Position numbers and translations under genes: made by a program | Source of the DNA: Sphingomonas crusticola | Lineage (GTDB): Bacteria > Pseudomonadota > Alphaproteobacteria > Sphingomonadales > Sphingomonadaceae | Reading direction: 5' to 3' | Length of the DNA stretch: 64,000 nt | Assembly (NCBI RefSeq): GCF_003391115.1 | Contig: NZ_QTJP01000001.1 | Location: forward strand, 1,302,001 to 1,366,000 | The notes under the pieces: generated by a model | Told to the model about the DNA's origin: nothing | The model's input: the letters and a program-made list of their open reading frames with translations, nothing else | Database searches by the model: none | Part shown: positions 55,106 through 62,233 of the stretch, piece by piece | How positions within the stretch are numbered: position 1 is the first letter of the stretch | Layout: each line of letters starts with the position of its first letter

Positions 55106-55142
55106 CCCAAGGGCGCGCCCCTCGCGGGCGCGCCTGACCGCT

Positions 55143-55727
55143 ATGTCGTCACTCAAGCATCCGGACAGCCCCACGCGACCCGCCGCATTCCTCGACCGGG
55201 ATGGCGTGATCAACGTCGATCACGGCTATACCTTTCGGCCCGAGGACCTCGAACTCACGCCGACGGCGGCCGAGGGCATCCGGCTGCTCAACGAGGCAGG
55301 CTATCCGGTGTTGGTCGTCACCAACCAATCGGGCGTCGCGCGCGGCCTGTATGGAACAGCCGATGTTGAACTGTTCCACCGCCGCATCAACGAGGAGCTC
55401 GCCGGGCAGGGCGCGCGCATCGATGCCTTCTATTATTGCCCCTACCATCCGGACGGCATCGTCGCCGATTTCGCGTTCGAACATCGCGATAGAAAGCCCG
55501 GCTCAGGGATGATCCTGCGCGCGATGCGTGAATGGAACATCGCTCGCGACGGCAGCTTCCTGATCGGGGACAAAGCGAGCGACGCTGAAGCTGCGGCGGG
55601 CGCCGGTATAGCTTCGCTGTTGATCGCGCCGAACGAGGGGGATCTTGCTGCGGCCGTGCGCGCCTTCCTTCCCAACCCAGGTGATGGTCGCACCCAATCC
55701 TCCGCCACGCCAGAGTCAGGGACCTGA
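55143..55727 (+). CDS. gmhB: Heptose-1,7-bisphosphate phosphatase, variant zinc site
   Basis: HAD-superfamily phosphatase, 194 residues, that removes the 7-phosphate from D-glycero-D-manno-heptose 1,7-bisphosphate in ADP-heptose synthesis. Motifs are FLDRDGVIN (nucleophile Asp), VVTNQSGVARGLY, HRDRKPGSGM and IGDKASDAEAAAGAG. The zinc loop keeps C-P-Y-H but has EHRDRKP where the usual C-x-C pair stands before RKP, so two ligands appear changed. The stop overlaps the start of the AGE-family gene by 1 bp. Confidence 0.9.
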   Translation: MSSLKHPDSPTRPAAFLDRDGVINVDHGYTFRPEDLELTPTAAEGIRLLNEAGYPVLVVTNQSGVARGLYGTADVELFHRRINEELAGQGARIDAFYYCPYHPDGIVADFAFEHRDRKPGSGMILRAMREWNIARDGSFLIGDKASDAEAAAGAGIASLLIAPNEGDLAAAVRAFLPNPGDGRTQSSATPESGT

Positions 55728-56866
55728 TGCTCAACGACTATGTCGCCTGGATCAGAGATTTGGCCTTGCCCACTTGGGCCGACCGGGGATTCGACGCCGA
55801 CGCCGGCCGCTTCCGTGAGCGGCTCGATCATGTTGGAGCGCCGATCGCCGTACCCCATCGGGCGATGGTGCAGGCACGCCAGATCTTCGTGTTCGCGCAC
55901 GCTGCCGAGTGTGGCTGGTCAACCGAGGGTACGCAGCTGGCCGAGCGGGCGATGGCTTCGTTGGAGCGCGATTTCGCCGAACATGACGGTGACGAGACGT
56001 CGTTTGCTTTCTCGATCGATCCTGCCACTCGCGCGATCGTGTCGCCGGTGCGCGATGCTTACGCGCACGCCTTCGTGCTATTCTCCATCGCCGCGCTCTA
56101 CCGCCTCAACGGCAATGACCGGTTGCTCGAACTGGCCGATCGGACGGTTCGCTTCGTTGAGCGGCGACTGACCGATCCGCTCTATGGCGGGCTGTTCGAT
56201 GCCCTGCCGGCGCCCGGGGAGAAGCGACAAAATCCCCATATGCACCTGCTCGAAGCCTATCTTTTCCTTGAGCGCGCCGCACCGGGGCGAGGCTATGTCG
56301 AGCGCGCTGCCGGATTGGTGGCGCTGTTCAGGCAACATTTCGTCGCCAACGAACGCCTGCTCGAATATTTCGCCGAGGATTGGAGCGTTTCTGCGCGTGC
56401 GGTTTGGGAGCCGGGCCACCATTTCGAATGGGTCTGGCTGCTGGGCGAATATGCCGCGCTTTCCGGCGAGGACACTACCCGATGGGCCGATGCACTCTAC
56501 GCCTCGGCAATTGGCCAGGGCCTCGCCGGCGGGCTTATTGTCGACGAGATTTCGGCCGGTGACGATGCGATTCTGAAAAACTCTCACCGCGTCTGGCCGC
56601 ATACGGAAGCCATCAAGGCGGCGGCGACGCGCCATGCCGCCGGCGATGCGGATGCGCATCGCTTTGCGGACGCGATGGCGGCAGGGTTGATCGGCACCTT
56701 TCTTGACCGGCCGTTCGCCGGCGGATGGACCGATCACGTGACCGCGGTCGGCCTGCCGTTGGTCGATTATGTGCCGGCGAGTTCGCTCTATCACCTCGTG
56801 TTGGCGGGCAGCGTCGCGGCAAAAGGCTTTGCAGCGGCGCCTACGCTTGCCAAGGCAGAACGATGA
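55727..56866 (+). CDS. AGE-family sugar epimerase/isomerase
   Basis: A 379-residue (alpha/alpha)6-barrel protein of the N-acylglucosamine 2-epimerase / mannose isomerase (YihS-like) family. Active-site motifs are KRQNPHMHLLEAYLFL, WEPGHHFEWVWLLGEY and HRVWPHTEAIKAA, with the conserved His residues in place. It lies between gmhB and hldE with a 1-bp overlap to the first and a 4-bp overlap to the second, so it probably acts in the same heptose pathway. It could supply the ketose-to-aldose isomerisation done elsewhere by GmhA (inference). Confidence 0.87.
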   Translation: MLNDYVAWIRDLALPTWADRGFDADAGRFRERLDHVGAPIAVPHRAMVQARQIFVFAHAAECGWSTEGTQLAERAMASLERDFAEHDGDETSFAFSIDPATRAIVSPVRDAYAHAFVLFSIAALYRLNGNDRLLELADRTVRFVERRLTDPLYGGLFDALPAPGEKRQNPHMHLLEAYLFLERAAPGRGYVERAAGLVALFRQHFVANERLLEYFAEDWSVSARAVWEPGHHFEWVWLLGEYAALSGEDTTRWADALYASAIGQGLAGGLIVDEISAGDDAILKNSHRVWPHTEAIKAAATRHAAGDADAHRFADAMAAGLIGTFLDRPFAGGWTDHVTAVGLPLVDYVPASSLYHLVLAGSVAAKGFAAAPTLAKAER

Positions 56867-58320
56867 CGACCTATCTCGACCATCTGTCCGACTATCGCGT
56901 TGCCGTGATCGGTGACGTCATGCTGGATTGCTATATGTCCGGCACGGTCAGCCGCATCTCCCCCGAGGCACCCGTGCCGGTGATGCGCGTGACCGAGGAG
57001 CGCGCGGTGCCAGGCGGCGCCGCCAACGTCGCCGCCAATCTCGCCAGTTTGGGGCTGGGCGTTAATCTGGTCGGCCTGGCGGGACAGGATGGCGCGCGCG
57101 AGGAGCTGATCGCCTTGCTCGGGCGCATGGGCGATATCGACTGCCGTGGAATCGCCGCAGTCGCCGGCCGGCGCACCACCCGCAAATTGCGCGTAATCGG
57201 CGCGCATCAGCAGATTGTACGTGTCGACCATGAAGATGCGATCCCATGCTCGGCCGAAATCGAGACCGGCTTCCTCGAGGAGGTCGGAGGCGCGATCGAC
57301 GCGGCAGACGTCGTCATTCTTTCGGATTACGGCAAAGGTGTGTGCTCGGATCGTGCCATTCGCACGGTGATCGAGCGGGCCGCTACCGCCGGCAAAAAGG
57401 TGCTGGTCGACCCTAAACGGACGGATTTCACCGCCTATCGCGGCGCCTTCGTCCTCACGCCGAACCGCAAGGAATTGACCGATGCCACCGGTCTGCCCTG
57501 TGAAACAGACGAGGAGGCCGCCATTGCAGTGGCGCGGGCGCAAGAGATGTGCGGCGCCAACATCCTGCTGACCCGTTCGGAGAAGGGTATGTCCTTTTTC
57601 CCGATCGGGGGGACACCCCTCCATCTGGCGACTGTTGCGCAGGACGTGTTCGATGTTTCGGGTGCGGGCGATACGGTGGTTGCGGTGCTGGCCGCTTCGG
57701 TGGCCGCCGGCATGCCGTTCCAGGACGGCATGCGCATGGCCAATCACGCGGCCGGTATCGTGGTCTCCAAGCTGGGAACCGCGAGCGTGACGCGCGAGGA
57801 ATTGGCCGCATCCCTCCTCGCTGAAAGCACCACGTCGGACATCAATGACGGCCGCCTGCTCGATCGCGAGGCACTGGTAGCCTTGCGCTGGGCGTGGGCG
57901 CGCGAGAAGCTGACCGTCGGCATTGCCAATGGCTGCTTCGACCTCATCCACCCGGGCCATATTTCGCTGATCGGACAGGCGGCGGCGAGCTGCGACCGCC
58001 TGATCATGGCGCTCAATACCGACGCTTCGGTCAAAAGGCTTAAAGGCCCATCACGTCCGATCCAGGACGAGACTGCGCGCGCTGCCGTGATGGGTGCGAT
58101 CAAGGGCGTGGCGGCGGTGACCTTGTTCGATGAAGAAACCCCGCTCGAACTGATCGAGGCGCTCCAACCCGACGTGCTGATCAAGGGCGCGGATTATACG
58201 ATCGACCGCGTGGTCGGTGCTGATATCGTGCATAAGCGGGGCGGGCGTGTCGTATTGGCGGAGATCAGTGAAGGTCAATCGACGTCACGATTGGTTGCCG
58301 CCAGTGCCACTGGCGGCTGA
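56863..58320 (+). CDS. hldE: Bifunctional heptose 7-phosphate kinase / heptose 1-phosphate adenylyltransferase
   Basis: 485 residues. The N-terminal ribokinase-type kinase (about 1-320) has VPGGAANVAANLASLGLG, VLTPNRKELTDATG and DVFDVSGAGDTVVAVLAA (catalytic Asp in GAGD). The C-terminal cytidylyltransferase-like domain (about 345-485) has VGIANGCFDLIHPGHISLI (GxFDxxHxGH) and KGADYTIDRVVGADIV. It makes ADP-D,D-heptose. The ATG at 56863 overlaps the AGE gene stop (ATGA); the longer frame is inside the AGE gene. The epimerase gene hldD is not in the window. Confidence 0.95.
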   Translation: MTTYLDHLSDYRVAVIGDVMLDCYMSGTVSRISPEAPVPVMRVTEERAVPGGAANVAANLASLGLGVNLVGLAGQDGAREELIALLGRMGDIDCRGIAAVAGRRTTRKLRVIGAHQQIVRVDHEDAIPCSAEIETGFLEEVGGAIDAADVVILSDYGKGVCSDRAIRTVIERAATAGKKVLVDPKRTDFTAYRGAFVLTPNRKELTDATGLPCETDEEAAIAVARAQEMCGANILLTRSEKGMSFFPIGGTPLHLATVAQDVFDVSGAGDTVVAVLAASVAAGMPFQDGMRMANHAAGIVVSKLGTASVTREELAASLLAESTTSDINDGRLLDREALVALRWAWAREKLTVGIANGCFDLIHPGHISLIGQAAASCDRLIMALNTDASVKRLKGPSRPIQDETARAAVMGAIKGVAAVTLFDEETPLELIEALQPDVLIKGADYTIDRVVGADIVHKRGGRVVLAEISEGQSTSRLVAASATGG

Positions 58321-58391
58321 GCCACGCCGTCCGAGCGTACTGGTCCGCCGATATAATGAGAGACAATATCCCAGGTAGAGCGCGCGCCGCG

Positions 58392-59576
58392 CTACACCGC
58401 CTTAACCGCATAGAAGAAACCATTTCCGTGCGGGGGCGTGAGGTCGAAACTAATAAAGCCTGCGTCCGTCAGAGGCTGGATCAATTCCCTTTGGGTTCGA
58501 CCCTCGAATACGCGGTGCCACTCTACCATGAGGGCGGTTATTTCGCTGAACAGTCCAGCTTTGGCCAGCGACTGAAAGACGGGGAATTCCGAGCCTTCAC
58601 AGTCAATCTTCGCGATGACCTGCAACCCCCGCGAGCGCGCCGAGGCGATGATCGGGCCCAGCACCGTCGCCGCGTCTCGGACTGAAAGGTTGGTCGGCGT
58701 CCCTCCCTCTTGATCGCGCGTCGATCTGGCGCCCGAGTCACTAGTCTCATGGACAAGAAACGTCGTATCCTCGTTTTTATCAGACAACCCGAAATTATTG
58801 GTTTTAATCTTTGAGGCCAGGGCTGGATTTAAAGATAGATTGGCAAGTCCTCGTGCATATGTCGAAGGAAAAGGCTCAAAGGCGTGGACCTCGCGCACTT
58901 GGGGCTTAGCCGCGAAGATCAACGAGGCGAGGCCAATGTTCATCCCTACATCGATGATGCAAGTATTTTCGGCGCTGATAACATTATAAGCACTTTTGAA
59001 AAATAATTCGTCGACAAAATTAACATCATCATAGCAGCGTGCGTTGAAGAAGACTCCGTTAACGCTCAGCACCAGACTGCCCGACAATATCTCTATATCG
59101 ACGTTGTGATCGTATAGGTACTTCAACATTGGGCGGTGGAGCGTGAGTAATTCTGACTCTTCCCTGACATTAACGGGAGGTAGCACCCCATTAACACGCG
59201 CTATAGTCGGGTTGCTCGCGACCAATAGAGGTACCGAGCCGTTCACGTGAACGCGATATTCGAAAGAGTCGCTCGCCTCGTGTACCGTGAACGGCAACAC
59301 GATCTTCGCCTCCCCGGCAGCAAGCTGAGAGGCAAATACGAAATCGAAAGCCGCCTCGATCTTGCCTTGCTCGGCAACCACATCGACTATCGCGCACACC
59401 AAGTCGCGATGGGGAACGAAGCCCCCGCTCGCAGCAATCGAGAACTCAACGGTATAATTGCCAGGCGCCAGGCGCTCATACGGACCGTACAAGGCGCAAC
59501 CAGCTACTCCCTCCTGGGTCAAGATGTAGTCGCCGCCGTCGACCTGCACGCGGGATCCGATCAGAAGATTGAGCAC
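58392..59576 (-). CDS. FkbM-family methyltransferase with extra N-terminal beta domain
   Basis: A 394-residue protein. The C-terminal half is an FkbM SAM-dependent methyltransferase: IIDVGMNIGLASLIFAA (SAM site), VHAFEPFPSTYARGLANL, VIAKIDCEGSEFPVFQSLA, ALMVEWHRVFEG. The N-terminal 150 residues are beta-rich (ALYGPYERLAPGNYTVEFSI) and of no family I recognise; they may bind carbohydrate. GTG start at 59576 with AAGGGA 5 bp upstream. Its reading is opposite to the surrounding capsule genes. The middle of the gene (about 58740-59040) is AT-richer than its neighbours, which suggests acquisition. Likely O-methylates a capsule sugar (inference). Confidence 0.83.
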   Translation of the reverse strand: MLNLLIGSRVQVDGGDYILTQEGVAGCALYGPYERLAPGNYTVEFSIAASGGFVPHRDLVCAIVDVVAEQGKIEAAFDFVFASQLAAGEAKIVLPFTVHEASDSFEYRVHVNGSVPLLVASNPTIARVNGVLPPVNVREESELLTLHRPMLKYLYDHNVDIEILSGSLVLSVNGVFFNARCYDDVNFVDELFFKSAYNVISAENTCIIDVGMNIGLASLIFAAKPQVREVHAFEPFPSTYARGLANLSLNPALASKIKTNNFGLSDKNEDTTFLVHETSDSGARSTRDQEGGTPTNLSVRDAATVLGPIIASARSRGLQVIAKIDCEGSEFPVFQSLAKAGLFSEITALMVEWHRVFEGRTQRELIQPLTDAGFISFDLTPPHGNGFFYAVKAV

Positions 59577-60070
59577 GAAATTCCCTTGGTCAACATGAAG
59601 TGGGAGGCGGAAGCCCGAAAAACTGAGCCAGATCGGCGATCTAAATGCTAGGCGGTGCCGATGGAAGGGCTTTGGCTCGCGGCGCTCAGGAAAGCATGAC
59701 GCGACTCTTTACGCGGTGCTCTGTGAAGGCGCCAAATCACTGCGCTAACAGCCGGGCGAGATCGGTTAACGTCGCCTCTGTGCCGCCAGATCGATTTTTA
59801 AACGACGAGCTTCGATATTGGATGAACGCTATGGCGCGCCCGCGGGGCTGCCTTGCAAGGAAGGGCCGATCATACAAAAACGGTGAACTCGTCGAGGCGC
59901 ACCGATCCGCCCTTCCATGCTTGCGGTCCGTGTCTCAAAGGGCCAGCTGCCAGTCCGGCGTTTTGCAAAGTGACGGGCTGACCTGATCGAAATCAGGCTA
60001 TGTTCGCTTGACATCCTGCTACCGATATTGCGACGAGCCGGGGTCGGATGGCGTGATCGAGCGACCGGCC
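59577..60070. other. Gene-free stretch between fkbM and the first GT9 gene
   Basis: 494 bp with several short frames lacking ribosome sites or conserved sequence. It should hold the promoters of the divergent FkbM and GT9 genes. AT-rich patches occur (for example ATCGATTTTTAAACGACGAG around 59790-59810), but I cannot assign promoter boxes. Confidence 0.5.
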
Positions 60071-62209
60071 ATGTGCTCCGACAGGGGGATTGAGTTCTTG
60101 TTTGGCAGGATCGAGCGGGCATGGCGTCTCGTCGGACGGCCCCGCGCGGATAGACAGGTCGCGGCGCAAATGGTCGCACGCGCCAACCGCGTGCGCGATG
60201 ATGGTCGTTTCGAAGAGGCAGCACTGTTATTCGAAGAGGCGCTGAAACTGCGCCCGCGCCACAGCGGGTGGCGCGTACAAGCCGGCCATATGCGTAAGGA
60301 AGCCGGCGATCTGGAGGCAGCAGAGCAACATTATCTGCTGGCATTGCAGGCCCGGCCTAAAAATGCCGAGCTCGCGCTGCAACTGGGCCATTTCTACAAG
60401 ACAGCGGGCGATCTTGCGCTGGCCGAAACCCATTATCGTCGCGCCCTGTCGCTCAGACCTGGCTGGGACTCGCCGCTTAACGAATTGCTAGGCTTGAAAA
60501 GATCAGGATGGCGCGGTCGGCAGACTGTGGCGGCGAGCGAAGCTCCGCGTGGCCTCGAATATATTCATCCCACCCTCAAGGAAGAGCTCGCGCAATTCGC
60601 CGATGATGCGGAAACGTTGTCGCGCGCCGCCGCGCTCGACCGGCTGGTACCCAAACTCATCCCAGCCAGACCTAATGATCTGCTTCATGAACATGCCGAG
60701 ACAATTGATGTTCGCCGGCTCGGGCGGATGGAAAGCGGCTTTTGGGGGATCCGCAGGACACTTCGGGGCGTGCAGGCGGTCCGCGGCTTCGGCATCGCAA
60801 AGGTGCCGATCGTCGAGATCGAGATCCTGCTGAACGGAACTCGCATTCACCGCGGCCCGCCCGAGGGAGCCTATGATCTGCAGTTCGAACGGGACCGCGA
60901 TCGGGTGAAAAAATATCCGTTCAACTTCTGGATAGACTTCACCCCATTTTCACATGGCCTCCATGCTTGCGAAGTGCGGCTGATCGACGCCGCCGCGGAC
61001 ACCCGATCCTTTCACGACCACGTGGTGATCGCAGCTCCACTCAAGGAGGAGGATTACCCGCGCTCAGACGGGATTGTGGAGATAGATCCGGCCGATCCGC
61101 GCTCGGTGGATCAGCAAATCCGCGAACGCCCCAGTATGATCCGGGACGCCCGGCGCGTCACCTTTCCCGCTGGCGTACGTAATATTTTGGCCATGCGAAC
61201 GGATCAGCTGGGCGATCTTGTCGCCTCAATTCCCGCATTGCGCCGGCTGCGGGAGCTGTGTCCCGATGCCCGCGTCGTCGGCCTGCTGACCACCGCCAAT
61301 GCGGATTTGGCCAGGACGCTCGGGTTGTTCGACGAAGTCTTGATCGCTGATTTCCCTGACGATCCGGTCCAGCGCCGCCGCGTGATGACTTTGGGCGCCC
61401 AGGAAGCGCTCGGACGGCAGCTTGCCGCCTATCAGTTCGATATCGCGATCGATCTCGCCCACTCAAACGTTTCCCGTGACCTCCTCCCTCTTTCCGGAGC
61501 CAAATTCCTCTACGGTCATGGCGGCGGCAACTGGCCGTGGCTAACCGGCGCCTTCGAATTCGACACGCGTGATCGGCACAGTGCGATGGATACCACACCG
61601 CACTCGACCAAGGTGTTGGCGCTAGTTGAATCGCTCGGCACCATCCTCAAGGCCCATGCGCCGATCGTTCGGCGGGACGATCTTTCGGTCGATTTGCTGC
61701 GTCCTTTCGGCCTCGCTCCTGGTGACCGCTTCATTGTGCTGCACACGGGTGCGCGGCTCAAATTCAGCCACTGGCCACATTTCACGGAACTCGCGCTGAT
61801 GCTGCTCGAAGCATCGGATCTCCATATCGTGATGATGTCGGACAATCCCGGGTTGCGAGAGACGCTTCCCGATGCGCTCTCGGGATCGGCCCGGTTTCAA
61901 CTTTTGGATCAACGGCTGAGCTTCGATCAGTTCGACGCGTTTATGTCATTCGCGACCGTGGTCGTCGGCAATGATTCCGGACCGAAACATCTCGCGGCAT
62001 TGCGCGGCACGAATGTGGTCACGCTTTTCACGGCGCGCATCAACTGGACCGAGTGGGGCCAGGAAGAGATCGGCAAAATAATCAGCCGCCGGGTGCCCTG
62101 CCAGGGCTGCGCAATCTTCCACGATCCCGAAGAATGCGGAAAGGGTTTTTCCTGCATTCGCGACATTCGGCCGCAAGAGGTATTTAAGACGGTAATGGAC
62201 TATGTGTGA
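60071..62209 (+). CDS. TPR / beta-domain / GT9 heptosyltransferase-like protein, copy 1
   Basis: About 712 residues in three parts. TPR-like helices (about 30-135; EEAALLFEEALKLRPRHSGW, HYLLALQARPKNAELALQLG, HYRRALSLRPGW). A beta-rich middle domain (about 240-333; VEIEILLNGTRIHRGPPEGA, HVVIAAPL). A GT-B domain of family GT9 (about 369-700; NILAMRTDQLGDLVASIPAL, VLHTGARLKFSHWPHF, VVVGNDSGPKHLAALRG). GT9 contains ADP-heptose transferases, which fits the nearby hldE/gmhB. The C-terminus has CQGC...CGKGFSC, as in heptosyltransferases. The start is uncertain: ATG 60071, with in-frame GTG 60053 and TTG 60008 as alternatives. Confidence 0.85.
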   Translation: MCSDRGIEFLFGRIERAWRLVGRPRADRQVAAQMVARANRVRDDGRFEEAALLFEEALKLRPRHSGWRVQAGHMRKEAGDLEAAEQHYLLALQARPKNAELALQLGHFYKTAGDLALAETHYRRALSLRPGWDSPLNELLGLKRSGWRGRQTVAASEAPRGLEYIHPTLKEELAQFADDAETLSRAAALDRLVPKLIPARPNDLLHEHAETIDVRRLGRMESGFWGIRRTLRGVQAVRGFGIAKVPIVEIEILLNGTRIHRGPPEGAYDLQFERDRDRVKKYPFNFWIDFTPFSHGLHACEVRLIDAAADTRSFHDHVVIAAPLKEEDYPRSDGIVEIDPADPRSVDQQIRERPSMIRDARRVTFPAGVRNILAMRTDQLGDLVASIPALRRLRELCPDARVVGLLTTANADLARTLGLFDEVLIADFPDDPVQRRRVMTLGAQEALGRQLAAYQFDIAIDLAHSNVSRDLLPLSGAKFLYGHGGGNWPWLTGAFEFDTRDRHSAMDTTPHSTKVLALVESLGTILKAHAPIVRRDDLSVDLLRPFGLAPGDRFIVLHTGARLKFSHWPHFTELALMLLEASDLHIVMMSDNPGLRETLPDALSGSARFQLLDQRLSFDQFDAFMSFATVVVGNDSGPKHLAALRGTNVVTLFTARINWTEWGQEEIGKIISRRVPCQGCAIFHDPEECGKGFSCIRDIRPQEVFKTVMDYV

Positions 62210-62233
62210 CTTCCGTCGACGTAGGTCGATCCG

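Noticed and set aside
58392-59576. FkbM gene as a pseudogene fragment of a longer protein
   Set aside because: The frame is open upstream, but there is no ATG and no conserved sequence; the GTG at 59576 has AAGGGA at a normal distance, so the gene looks intact.
59645-59986. 113-codon plus-strand frame upstream of the first GT9 gene
   Set aside because: No ribosome site, no recognisable sequence, and it covers the region where the divergent promoters should be.
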